From Plicaturopsis crispa FD-325 SS-3 (lineage: Eukaryota; Basidiomycota; Agaricomycetes; Amylocorticiales; Amylocorticiaceae), in assembly GCA_000827205.1 (NCBI GenBank), contig KN832602.1:1-21061 (forward strand): a stretch of DNA of 21,061 nt, read 5' to 3'. Both the position numbers and the translations under genes were made by a program. Of the stretch, positions 1 to 10,161 are shown piece by piece. Numbering within the stretch: the stretch's first letter is position 1; each line of letters opens with the position of its first letter. The notes under the pieces are model-generated. The model searched no databases. It was not told the origin of the DNA and saw only the letters and a program-made list of their open reading frames with translations.

Positions 1-44
1 AACCCTAACCCTAACCCTAACCCTAACCCTAACCCTAACCCTAA
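1..44. repeat. Telomere repeat tract (CCCTAA)n
   Basis: Seven consecutive CCCTAA units follow a two-base remainder. At the left end of a plus strand this is the expected C-rich telomeric strand, with TTAGGG running 5'->3' outward on the complement. The window is therefore anchored on a chromosome end rather than lying inside a chromosome. TTAGGG is the usual telomere repeat of filamentous fungi. The tract is short, which may reflect where assembly stopped. Confidence 0.97.
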
Positions 45-259
45 GTTAACTACCCTAACCGTTAACTACCCTAACCGTTAACTACCCTAACCGTTAACTA
101 CTCTAACCGTTAACTACTCTAACCGTTAACTACTCTAACCGTTAACTACTCTAACCGTTAACTACTCTAACCGTTAACTACTCTAACCGTTAACTACTCT
201 AACCTAACCCTAACCCTAACCGTTAACTACTCTAACCGTTAACTACTCTAACCGTTAAC
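45..259. repeat. 16-bp telomere-variant tandem array
   Basis: Twelve copies of a 16-bp unit, GTTAACTACYCTAACC, abut the telomere: ten from 45 to 204 and two from 222 to 253, then a partial GTTAAC. The three units nearest the telomere read CTACCCTAACC and the others CTACTCTAACC, so the array has a proximal and a distal variant. A 17-bp island of plain telomere repeat (205-221) interrupts it. The unit joins CTAACC to the palindrome GTTAAC and looks like a telomere-derived variant spread by unequal exchange or telomerase slippage. Confidence 0.93.
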
Positions 260-313
260 ACACGGGTTACGGTTTGTTGCCTTTACAGAACGCAGCGGTC
301 CATACTTAACCCT

Positions 314-552
314 AAACGGGTTTATATCGGCCCGGGGGGTTGACCCTGACACCGGGTTATATCGGCCCTGGGGTTGACCCTAAAACCGGGTTATATCGGC
401 CCGGGCTCACCCTAAAACCGGGTTACATCGGCCTGGGGGTTGACCCTAAAACCGGGTTACATCGGCCTGGGGGTTGACCCTAAAACCGGGTTATATCGGG
501 CTGGGGGTTCCCCCTGAAACCGGGTCATATCGGTCCGGGTTAACCCTCAATA
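314..552. repeat. 34-bp degenerate subtelomeric tandem repeat
   Basis: About seven units, mostly 34 bp, begin with ACCGGGTTAYATCGG and end with a telomere-like ACCCTAAA. Unit starts are near 314 (partial), 351, 385, 417 (32-bp unit), 451, 485 and 519. The units at 417-450 and 451-484 are identical; the flanking ones are diverged, the outermost most. That pattern fits recent duplication in the centre of an old array. Reading frames across it reflect the repeat and are not genes. Confidence 0.88.
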
Positions 553-1770
553 CAGTTCATGTGTCTAAAATGTGTTTGGACTGGGTGGTAATGGTAAATC
601 CTCGGCCGGGGTCGAATGTTAACACACATAACACTGGGTTGAGTGGCAAAGTCATAGTGTGTTAGAGTGGCCGGGGTTGAAAGCTTCATGTGCAACCCAG
701 ACTCAAGATTACATACTTGACTGACACAGATGAGTGATGTTATGGTGAATTGCTCGGCAGTAGCGTACCAAGTCTATGCCGATGTAGTGTGCATAGGGTT
801 GTGGTTCTACGGACTGTGGGTATACTGTGTGGTCCGAGGACAAAAAACTACTTGCAAAGCAGTGTTACGGGTGGCGCATGGTGATTGACAATTTAGCACA
901 AAGAAGTACAACACCCTGACCCTTTCAAATGTTCAAATGGACGGGGGCATAAAAACCACCGCAAAGCATTTGCTTGATCCACCACACCGTTGAGAGTGGC
1001 CGTGCCACAGGTATCCAAAACTTAACGTTCAAGCAACGGACGGTCGACTGAAATGTAAAATACAGCACACAACTTCAACCCGGTGCTCTGAGCACACAAA
1101 ACACTGGGTTATCACTCCGAGCGGCAAAGAAGGGATTATTGCGAAGACTTGATTGCTTGACGCGTTTGCGTGTGATGTTGGGTGGAACCATCTCGTCGGG
1201 GTGTCACTGAAGAGCAGAAGTACGTGTCTGCTTGGAACCCAGGTTATTGGTGTTGGTGTTGGCGGCGAGGGTCTGGTGAGACGACCAACGCCGCCTTTTG
1301 TGTGATGCGGTGGCAGTGCGGCGTGCCAGTGACAGCGGCAAGGGCCCCACACTGGCTGTTAGATCCGCCGGAGCAATTTGCAAAGGCATCCTTGAATCGA
1401 CCATTTTGTTTCTAGAAAAGGCAGACATTGGTATATTGTAACCGTCATGCACCAGACGCCGTCGTTAACACGGCCTGCCTACAGATCTGCTGGCAATACA
1501 GTGTAGGAATAACCCAGAGACACTGATGCACGGAAAGCCTGAGGACCCAGATATCCCTGAGGACCCAGATATCACAGAGAACAAGTGAACATCATAGTGG
1601 AGGATGGAGGTTGTAAGTACAAAGACGAACGCAACTCTACGGACGTTGTTTGTATGTGTTAGGATCAAGTGGCAACGGTGGCGAGTCTCATACCCAATAC
1701 TGCCGCATATTCCAACATACAGTCAGTTTTGCTTTTGGATGATATTGACCGACGGTAGGCATTTGCAGCA
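553..1770. other. Subtelomeric DNA without a supported gene
   Basis: No frame here shows a recognisable domain or a consistent exon series. Two weak features are visible. Diverged echoes of one block occur near 604-680 and 986-1130 (shared ACACTGGGTT and GAGTGGCC strings). A perfect 18-bp tandem duplication, CCTGAGGACCCAGATATC twice, lies at 1538-1573; in one frame it encodes an acidic PEDPDI repeat inside a 20-codon open stretch. This could be decayed transposon sequence upstream of the Plavaka fragment, but nothing proves it. Confidence 0.5.
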
Positions 1771-1773
1771 TAC

Positions 1774-2363
1774 ATGATCTCTGTAGATACTAAAGCATCG
1801 ACACAATGTAGGATTGCTGCCACCCCGGCCTTCCCCGGCCTGCGACGTCTCCCTCAAGGGCATCGCTTCAAGCAATGGACGGGTGATGACTCGAAGACAC
1901 TGATGAAGGTACGCGGTCACTACGCAACATGCTGGCTGCGTTGTAACTTACAAAGTCTCCGTAGGTCTATCTTCCTGCTCTCGTCGGCTATGTTCCATGA
2001 GACATGATCAAATGCCTAAGCCATTTTCTCGACTTCTGTTATCTAGTCGGGCGGTCAGTCCACACTGTCACGACCCGGGATGCCATCGACGACGCCCTCA
2101 AACGATTTCATGAGCACCGTACGCCCTTCGAACGGGTCCGCCCGAGCGGCTTTTCTTTGCCCCGTCAACATTCCCTCATTCACTATCGTCTACTCATTGT
2201 GCAATTTGGAGCACCAAATGGCCTATGCTCGTCGATTACGGAGTCAAAGCATATCAAGGCTGTCAAGAAGCCGTGGCGCCGTTCCAGCCGATTTAAAGCC
2301 CTAGGCCAGATGCTTTTAAGCAACCAGCGCCTCGACAAACTTGCTGCGTCAGGAAAAAAATAG
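1774..2363 (+). mobile_element. Plavaka-type DNA transposase, C-terminal fragment
   Basis: Two exons give a peptide recognisable as the later part of a Plavaka (CACTA-like) transposase of basidiomycetes. Exon one (to 1908) ends with RFKQWTGDDSKTLMK. A 56-bp intron with GTACGC donor and GTAG acceptor (1909-1964) follows. Exon two continues in phase as VYLPALVGYVP, then carries family blocks such as FSLPRQHSLIHY, APNGLCSSITESKHIKAVK and GQMLLSNQRLDKLAAS. It is not functional: a TGA at 1998-2000 interrupts the frame, the upstream half of the protein is absent, and the sequence stops at TAG 2361-2363 shortly after LDKLAAS, where relatives continue. Upstream of about 1787 the match disappears. No terminal inverted repeat or target-site duplication was found, so the element ends are unknown. 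Confidence 0.85.
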
Positions 2364-2655
2364 GAAGCGCTGTAGGTAACTGTTGTGAGTGTAGCCCCAG
2401 TAGTGTTTTAGTTACCCCCCTTAAGTATAGCAGACAGTAGTTGTGTGACCGAAATTATAGCGCGTGATAGCACCAATTAGCGAGATGACTCAGAATATAT
2501 CTGCAGTTGCACATGAGTGCGTAGCTGCTGTTGCTGCTGTAGCAAGTATTCAGACTCATACTTATAGCGCTGTTAATTGAACGGCTCGACTGGTATCACG
2601 GTTGGCAGATAGAAACACATTGGCATTTAGATCTACGAATACAGGCAGTACAAGC

Positions 2656-4679
2656 TCAAACACCGTCCGGCTCGGGACCATCTTCATCGTCGTCAAGATC
2701 AGTGGCGGTGTCGTATTCGTATTCCTTAACGGCGGCGGCGAAGGCGCCACTAGACATCATTTCGGGACCCCCTGTAGTAAGCGCCTCCGCCCCCGCATGC
2801 CAGCTGACGAGATTGGGGGTATTAGCAAATGTCTTCGAAATGTCGTTCACACGTACCGTCCCGAATTGTGAAGCTGCTTGAGAATTTTCCCCATGAGCCC
2901 GTACTTCTTGACGCCTTCGTCGTCCGCAAACTTCTGGAGGTTCTTGAGATGCTTCCGATAGACAGGACCATACGCTATCCCCGAGAAGTCGACATCGACT
3001 TTGTATCCTGTGGCATACTCTTCAATACAACACTCGATCTGATAATATAAGCTACCGGTTAGAAAGAGTGTCCGACTTGAAATACTAGACGTACCACGGA
3101 GAGGACGAGCGCGTGGGTCTGGATTCGGATTGGCTTGAAGAAGCTGTGATGTACGACGCCCTCGTCGTTCCGCGTTGCGAACCACATCTTGTTGATGATC
3201 TTCTGGATTATCGCGCTCTTGAAGACACCCTTGTGGATGAGTTCGTCGTCCTCGTTCATGTACCACTCCTATTTATATAGACGGGTCAACACGGCTGGGA
3301 AGTTACGAAGTGCAGTGCTGACCTTGTAAGTGAAGCTGTAGTCTTCCTTGAGATTATCCGCGAGGTCCTGGTTAGCTCGGATAATCCGCTTATTGTCGCT
3401 GCTGTCGAAGGGGTAAAATCCATGCACGAGCTGCCGCGCCTTGGTCTTGAGCTCACCGTGGACCTGTGATGCGCGCACCGATATCTAAGATCAAATACGA
3501 GGCAGATGAGTAAGCCAAATCACGGGCAGATAGCAGACGACGAACGAGTTTGAGGATGGCAGGAGACGCCGAATAATGAAAGTCGAGAGCCTCGCATGCA
3601 GCAGCCCATGAGACAAGTGCAAACTGTCCCATCTGTGCATCCTTGGGAAACGCCTCCTCGGTGACGATGAGGAAGCGGAAGTGCGAGGTTGCGGCCTTGA
3701 TAACCACCTGGGTATAGCCGTCGAAGTCCTTCTTCCTTGGACGGCCATCCCAGTCGTTGATCTTGGCGGCCTTGGGCAATGGCGGATCGTCGTTGCTGTT
3801 GTCAAATGTGCCATTGGCGTCGCTGTCAATATCGTCAATATCGTCCTCGGCGTCGCATACCACGACGGGACGTCGGCGCTTCTTCCCGACGTGCTGCTGA
3901 GCTACAGGCCCCGACGATTCAGAGTCCTCGTCCGAGGCATTGCCACCGTCGGGCTGCACTTTACGCGGCGCGGAATGCTGACCGTTGCGACTGGCCTTTT
4001 TATGGGCCAACATCTAGGGAAGATTGGTCGTCATATCAAAGACTATGAGTAGAGGTGAGTACCTTATCGCTCCGGGACTTCTGGCGTGCTGGCACGTTCA
4101 CTATTGGCCCGAGAACAGATGGGGCAGGGGGGACCCTGTTCTTGCGGTGTACAAGCGCGGGCCTTGAGGGAACGTCCCGCGTAGTAAACTAAATCACAGC
4201 ATTGAGAGTGTCAGAGTATACGAGTCAAGATGAATCCGAAGGGATCCAAACTTACCTTGCTGTTGGCCACTGGAGCATCGTCGTCGCTGTCGTCCTCGGT
4301 AGGAAGAGTCTCGCGAAAAATACTGTTTTGCGATGCATGTGTGGCGCCCCCCGCATCTATGTCCTCGTCCCGGTCCACACGATGCTGGCGTTTCTCTGCG
4401 CGTGCGCTGTGTTGGTCGACTTTCGGCACACTAGATTTACCTCTGTTAGACATGTTCTTCTTTTTGGCGGCCTCCTTGTCAGCCTTCTGCTGACGACGCT
4501 GCTGTTTTTCTTGCTGCTCGCGCTCTAGGAAATATTGTAAGTTATCTGTTACTCTGACTGATGAATCACGACGAACATATCTGTTTTTGCTTTTCAGAAT
4601 GCGCAGCCTGGCGCGGCTTTCGGGCGGGCGCGGAAATTTCGTTCTGGACTGTCGAAGCCGGCTCGGGAGATTGAGACAT
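2656..4679 (-). CDS. DUF6532-domain protein, eight exons
   Basis: Function unknown; DUF6532 is a domain greatly expanded in agaricomycetes. My exon model (high to low coordinate) is 4679-4581, 4522-4256, 4188-4063, 4013-3546, 3484-3323, 3268-3095, 3038-2857 and 2803-2656, giving about 541 residues with all phases closing. Introns are 49-67 bp. The N-terminal half is charged and disordered, with a K/Q/E-rich segment (about 34-60) and acidic patches. The DUF6532 region spans about 262-495. Its blocks include SHFRFLIVTEEAFPKD, VRASQVHGELKTKAR, AIIQKIINKMWFATRNDEG and IECCIEEYATGYKVDV, ending LKQLHNSGR. The tail is acidic. Intron 1 is irregular: it joins in phase only with an AT dinucleotide where GT is expected (CAG|ATATGT), so exon 1 or the true start is uncertain. 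The gene lies between two Plavaka fragments on the other strand. It is otherwise intact and probably expressed. Confidence 0.85.
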
Positions 4680-4960
4680 TGGGAGCAGTGGTTAGATATA
4701 GGAGGTGACTCCGAGACAGAAATGGGGAATGTATGGAATAAGAAAGAACGACGGAGGTGGCATCGGTATTTGAGGAGAATCATGGTGGAAGTGCTGAATT
4801 ATGGGATTGGGTGGGGGAAAGAAATCAACAAAGACTTCCCGTCACGTTATATGTGGAAACATACCGTCAGTCAGCAGTCCGGGCTGCGTGGAAAGTCAGC
4901 ACGATCGTGACTTGTAAAAATGACGCGGCGTACGAAGGCATCTAGACTGAAATGCGATAA

Positions 4961-6660
4961 TGCGACACTGTGATTTCTCCCGAGAAATATCAGTGCGTGT
5001 GGCGGAAAGAAGGCGGAAAGGTAAGGTGGCACGTACTTGGCAGAAATAATTCCCTCAGGCCTTCACCGCCGTTCAATACTGCTGCCCGCACACGATGGCG
5101 ACACAAAAACCACTGCAGATACTGTGGCAAGCTTGTCAATACACTGTCTGGCATCAATAAACACATATCCTTGTCACCGACCTGCCTTCAGAAATTCCAG
5201 ACCGAAGCTAAACCCTTAGCTGCTGAAGCGGCCGGGCGTATACAACCCCTCGAGCAAGGCAACGGTCCGTCCGCATCTGCAGCAAACGAGGTGGAAAATG
5301 CGTACGAAAGCTCTACGGAGGATGACACTATGGCCGATGCCTTCACACATGCCGCTGCACCATCGCTATCCCCACCACGAACGACTCGAGGACCTCGCAT
5401 GGAAGAAGTTGACGATGAAGACGCTGTACCTTCGCACAAGGGCCGGTACGTAAGGGACTATCCGGGTCGAGCAGGCGACGTACTAGGGAAGAGTCACACC
5501 AAGTTTGAGTTGCGCCGTGCGGAGATGGAGGATGCTACGGAAGGAAAATACACACCGTTCGAGGACGAGGAGGAGTGTGGTCTTGCAAAGTGGTTGCTGA
5601 AGAATGTCGGGCAGAAGAAGATCGATGAGTACCTGAAGCTTCCAATTGTGAGTCTGCTTCTTTTGGCCACGGTCTGAATAACACTCACGACGTGAATCTG
5701 CAGACACAGAACAGAGATGTGCCATTGTCATTCCACAACAACTATACATTCATGAAAAAGGTCGACAGCTTACCGACAGGCCCCGGCTGGAAGTGCAAAA
5801 TTGTCACTGCCCACGGAAACCTCACGACGCCCGACAAGAAGACCGTTTTGACCGAAGACGTTGAGCTGTGGCTACGAGATCCTGTCGAGTGTATCAAGGA
5901 ACTTGTTGGTAACCCTGCCTTCAAGGACCACATGTCCTACATCCCGGAACAGGTGTTCGAGGATCCGGAGGGAGAGACACGTGTTTTTGACGAGATGTGG
6001 ACCGGGAATTGGTGGTGGGACACCCAGGTGCGCATTATAAGTCCTGGAGATGATTTGTGAGCAAGCCATTAACGTGCAGGGTTCAGATTAAATTACCGGC
6101 TGGCGCTACCATCGCACCACTCATCCTTTCGTCCGACAAGACCCAGCTTACCAGGTTTCGTGGCGACAAACAGGCCTGGCCAGTCTACTTGACTATCGGA
6201 AACATCGAAAAAGAGATCAGACGTCAACCCTCCAGTCGCGCAACCATTCTAGTCGGCCACTTACCTGTCGCAAGGTTACATTGCTTTTCCCCCACGACAC
6301 GATCCCAAGCAGGCTACGACCTGTTCCACGAGTGCATGTCGATTGTACTGAAGGCCTTGGTGGATGCTGGCAAGACAGGTGTCGACATGGTGCGCGCCGA
6401 TGCCTTCATCCGGCGCGTCTTTCCGATCCTTGCTGCCTACGTCGCAGACTACCCCGAGCAGTGTCTTGTCGTCTGTTGCAAGGAGAATTGCTGTCCCAGG
6501 TGCACTGTCGATAGAAAACGTCGAGGAGAACGCCTCTATTCGCTCCTCCGAGATCCTGAAGACGCGCTGGATACCTTGCGGGTGTCTTGGACGTCTTGTA
6601 CAAGACGAGCAAGACTGAAAAGACGAGTAAGTAATTCTGAGATTTCCTGATGTCAACTTC
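4961..6660 (+). mobile_element. Plavaka-type DNA transposase, N-terminal fragment
   Basis: Three exons encode the first part of a Plavaka (CACTA-like) transposase: 4961-5647, 5704-6027 and 6087 to about 6600. The introns have GTGAGT/CAG (5648-5703) and GTGCGC/CAG (6028-6086) ends and join in phase. A C2HC zinc finger (C-x2-C-x12-H-x6-C, CRYCGK...SPTC) lies near 5114-5185. Then come the family blocks FMKKVDSLPTGPGWKC, TEDVELWLRDPVECIKEL, VFDEMWTGNWWWDTQ, and the hallmark SDKTQLTRFRGDKQAWPVY, followed by VFPILAAYVADYPEQC. Recognisable family sequence stops after RDPEDALDT near 6575-6600, and the conserved central and C-terminal regions are missing. No ATG opens the frame; the only in-phase start near the beginning is GTG at 4970. 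It is a truncated, non-autonomous remnant. It could be a separate copy from the fragment at 1774-2363, because the order of the two parts is the reverse of one intact element. Confidence 0.88.
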
Positions 6661-6887
6661 CTCCCATAGTGTTCGAATACAGTGCTACGCTCAAAACGAC
6701 CGATGCTTCCCACTGCTTTCTGGTAAAGTCGAAATCGATTTCAAGGCGTACAAGCGTAATTATGTACTATAGTCAAAAACCGGGGACGGACAGGGGTTGT
6801 GTACATATCACGACAATCAAGAAATTTTTGGCAGGCAGACCCGAAGACAACAGCCGCAGGAAGCACAAGAATGGCCCGCTGAGTGGT

Positions 6888-8547
6888 CTACTCGCAGACG
6901 TCCGAATCGTATCCGTAGATGTGAACTGCAGCCGGCCACTGAATGTGTGACACCGAGTCCGGCGATGGCTCTTCGACGACTGTACTAGGCCCTCCACTGG
7001 GCCCCGCGACCGGACTGGCCAAACCCAACGAAGCAATCGTCTCTTCGATTTCTACCCGCGAAACAAAGATTAGAGGCAGTCCGACGTGATATATTGAGAA
7101 GCTCACTGGTGCGATTCTTGTGGTAGAAAGACGATATGGCGTCGACGGTGCGGCGAGGGATCTGATTTACAGAAAAGATATATGAAACCGTACAAAAAAG
7201 ATTCAAACGTGGAAGGACTTACCACCGTCTGGCATCGAATCCAGTCGATACGGCTGGGATTTGTATCAGAAAGCGTCGCTACATGGTTGGCAAGTGCCAC
7301 GATCTCATCACGGGTCCATCGCTGTGATTTCGTCGTCTGAGGAATAGTGAATTGTTGATCGTTACGATCGTCAGGGTCAGTGCGGGACACGGAGTCGTCA
7401 GAGGAGTGTCCGTGCTCATCACCCTCGGGAGTGGCCAGCTGATTATTCCGTAGACGACCGACGAGGTCCTCGACGTGGGGACTGCGATACCAGTGACGGT
7501 CCCAAGAACTCTCAGTTCGATGAGGAGCCTAATCATCGAAGAAAGTAATGACCGTATAAAGATTAATGACACATTCACAAAGGAAAAACTAAACAGCGCA
7601 CCTTAGCATGCAATTTCCTAACAATATCAGCCCGACTAATATTGGGATTTTTACCAATCTCGTAGACTAACGTCTTGCGGAAGAATCGCTTTTCCTCGTC
7701 GGTGAATGCATGTCCGTGTCCCATAGGAACTCGGTTCGAAGGGCGTGTCGTGGAGCGTTCGCTAGACTGGGTGGGGTGCCGGGCAGGTACAGTAGAAGGT
7801 GAGGTAGAAGGGGGCTGCGGGGAAGGACTGCCAGCGGCGGAGGAGGTTTTCTGTTTTCCGCGGCGAGTCGACATAGAAAATTCCGTAGAGGTCTGTTTCG
7901 TCCGGTCGCGACGGGGAAAGTCACCGGGTTGGGAATCCGAGTCGGAGGCGTAGTCAAGAATATGCCTTTTTCTAGTGGATTTCATTGAAGACGAAGAACG
8001 TGAATGGGAAAGAGTGGGGTCGTCGATAGAAGGCACAAAACCTGACGCCGACGAGTTCTTGAGATACTTGTCCTTCGAAGCGTCGATCAGCTTGTCAAAC
8101 CGTGATCGATTTCGTAAATAATGATCTTTCCACTGTTGTTGGTGACGCCCGTTCCGCTGTATGCAAGAGGACGTCAGCACACAAAAATACGTTACAGACG
8201 AGTGAACTCACGCCATGTAACGTCTCCAAGGCACTGCAAAAGTCAGTGGACGTCACCGCACCACGTGCTAAGACGCTAACAATGGCCTCCTCCTCAGCTG
8301 GAGTAAATGGGGGAGAGAAAGAAGTTGGAAAGGAAGGTCCAAAAGGGTTATAAAGGACGGGAGGGATCTGCAGCCATGGAGGCGGAGGGCACACGGACCC
8401 GGCGAAGGGGTGCCCGTAACCTTGTCCGTGTGGTTGCATGGGCGGGAAACCGTAAGGCGCTTGACCGCGCGGGTCGGCTGAGAGGAGGTAATCTGGAATG
8501 CTGGGAACGTTCACGTTGAAACGACGGGGATCCATCTCCTCCGCCAT
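6888..8547 (-). CDS. Protein with three Rap1-type Myb-like modules, five exons
   Basis: Exons are 8547-8212, 8156-7602, 7528-7223, 7161-7107 and 7051-6888, all with GT...AG introns of 55-73 bp, giving 471 residues. The ATG at 8547 opens MAEEMDPRRF. Three helical modules share a layout: an acidic first helix and an aromatic third helix. Module 1 is about 80-137 (FTPAEEEAIV ... QQWKDHYLRNRSRF). Module 2 is about 262-323 (FTDEEKRFFRK ... SSWDRHWYRSPHVE). Module 3 is about 368-420 (WTRDEIVALA ... ISSFYHKNRTKI). The W-K-D-x-Y-L third helix resembles the Myb domain of the telomere protein Rap1 and related SANT/Myb folds. Modules 1 and 2 are joined by a long Ser/Pro/Arg-rich linker. No BRCT domain, which Rap1 carries N-terminally, is seen. 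The likely role is nuclear DNA or chromatin binding; a telomere role is inference from fold and location only. Confidence 0.82.
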
Positions 8548-9533
8548 TCGTGTAGGGGCAGGAAGCGCGTCCTGTGTGAGTACGTGAGCGAAGGGAGGGT
8601 AAACAACGGTGTTTGGAAATGAGGACGACAGTCAAGGAAGTCGCGAGCGTTGAACCTGGAGAAGGAGAGACGTACCAAGTACGGCCGGTGGATTACGCGA
8701 GGAGCAAAACCTTTCAAAGGAGGAACACAAAGAAACGAGTGCAGAGATGGAAAACGGAAAGAAAGGAAGAATGGGGGGTGCTTTCGACGCGCAGAGCCCA
8801 TCGCCAAGATGAAATATGTCGACGGGGCTCCGTGTACAATGTTCTTTGCCGAATGCGGACGCATTCTCGATCAGGGGGGTTATTCCAAGTCCGGTATGTT
8901 TCCAGCTGTTGCCAGCTTCGAAGTTCAAATGGGACGTCCTCGTACCCAACTGGTTGAAATTGGACGCACAGGAACTACCCGAATCCTCTGACGCACTGAT
9001 CCACTGGTCACCCGCGTGTCATACCAAGTCAAGCCCATACTTTACCGGGGTTTGGGTCCTAGTCGCCGTCTCCGTCTTACCGCCGTTACACAACGGAAAA
9101 CTGTTGCCCTCATCACCGCCTGGAGTGGAGCAGGCGAGTCGTTTCCTGTTCCCCGATGCAGCGTGGTGTTGCCGTCGAGGCGAGTTCATATCGAAGTCAA
9201 CTCGAACTCGCCTCGAAAACGACACAACTCGTGCGAAGTCGCCTCCCCGAGTTACACCTCGAAGCACCTCCCGAGGTGGCTGATTGACTTCTATATCCAG
9301 TAATTTACTTTCCCACCACTGGCGTCAGGCCTGTGGCAATCGTCCTGCCGTCCTAAGTAGTATCGGCAGGTGCCTTCGTGGGGTTGGCACACTTCTGCGC
9401 CGCTCCGAGCGAACTTGCAATTTATGGCAGTCTGCAATGAAATCACTTGAAACAAACAGGAGTTCGAGTTGGGGCGGGAGAGGAACGCTCCAGAACGCCG
9501 ACGGGTTCCGGGGGATAATCCGCCCTTGAACAG
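8548..9533. other. Intergenic region upstream of the Myb-like gene
   Basis: This contains the promoter side of the minus-strand Myb-like gene and further unassigned DNA. Plus-strand open stretches at 8811-8991, 8816-9283 and 9016-9303 overlap one another in different frames. They carry no motif I recognise, and no pair of canonical introns joins them into one reading frame. A short GTATGT...CCAG pair at about 8894-8919 is too close (about 25 bp) to be an intron. I call no gene. Confidence 0.4.
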
Positions 9534-9872
9534 GCGAGCCCCGGCGATCTCGACGTCAATTCCCATGAAGCACATGCTCTGGAGACTTGCAATCCCAGCA
9601 AACTACATGGCCTCGAAATAGAAGCTGCGAACTTGATGTGTGCGAAGCCCGCGGCATTAGTGTCGTCGGAAGGGATCGCGGAGTAAGCGGACGAAGTCAA
9701 CGATTTGTTGAATATGCCTCGTCCGGATGGAAACCTGTCCCACGACGCTACACAGGACGATGGCCTCTACGCCCAGGCTTGCATAAATATATTGCTCATG
9801 AAGCATTACGAGAAGAACTGGCCTGTCCACGGGTACACAGACCGTTATATAGGCGGACACATGGAGAAATAG
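9534..9872 (+). pseudogene. Possible decayed coding trace, one internal stop
   Basis: One frame runs 113 codons from a plausible splice acceptor (TTGAACAG, ending at 9533) to TAG at 9870-9872, interrupted only by TAA at 9684-9686. The second part, LYAQACINILLMKHYEKNWPVHGYTD..., has a balanced, protein-like composition with aromatic and charged residues, unlike the low-complexity frames elsewhere. I recognise no family. It may be a remnant of a host gene or of an unclassified element, or a chance open frame: runs of 50 and 61 codons are not rare enough to prove coding. Confidence 0.3.
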
Positions 9873-9945
9873 CAGAGCTGCCAGGAGCTTTGATTGGGGT
9901 CGATAACGCGCAAGCCACCGATGGGCTAAGATGGCGAAGAAGTAC

Positions 9946-10161
9946 GTACTGTAGTCGAATATGTACAACAATAAAGGAGTTTATGTGCGAATAATAGTGA
10001 GGAGAGGAAAGTCGCTCGGGATTTGCAAGATCAACAAGAAGAGACGAAAGATCGTACTGTAGTCGAATACGAACAGCAATAAAGGCGTGTATGTGCTAAT
10101 AATGGTGAGGAGAGTAAAGTCGTGCGGGATTTGCAAGATCAACAAGAAGAGATACAAGATA
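9946..10161. repeat. Tandem 108-bp duplication
   Basis: Two adjacent copies of a 108-bp unit (9946-10053 and 10054-10161) both begin GTACTGTAGTCGAATA and share GGGATTTGCAAGATCAACAA. About 14 differences by eye give roughly 87 percent identity. The second copy runs into an (AT) stretch near 10158-10168. The complementary strand keeps an open hydrophobic frame through both copies, which explains the repetitive reading frame there. I see no sign that it is a gene. Confidence 0.85.

Noticed and set aside
474-665. Small plus-strand frame in the subtelomeric array
   Set aside because: It reads across the 34-bp repeat and unique flank with no protein-like pattern beyond the repeat.
2399-2404. TAGTG as the 3' terminus of the Plavaka element
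   Set aside because: A five-base match to the CACTA-type end is expected by chance; no partner CACTA terminus or target-site duplication was found near 4961 or upstream of 1774.
6661-6887. Continuation of the Plavaka transposase past 6660
   Set aside because: A canonical GTAAGT...CATAG pair (6626-6669) exists, but the downstream sequence holds none of the conserved middle blocks of the family and no frame stays open convincingly.
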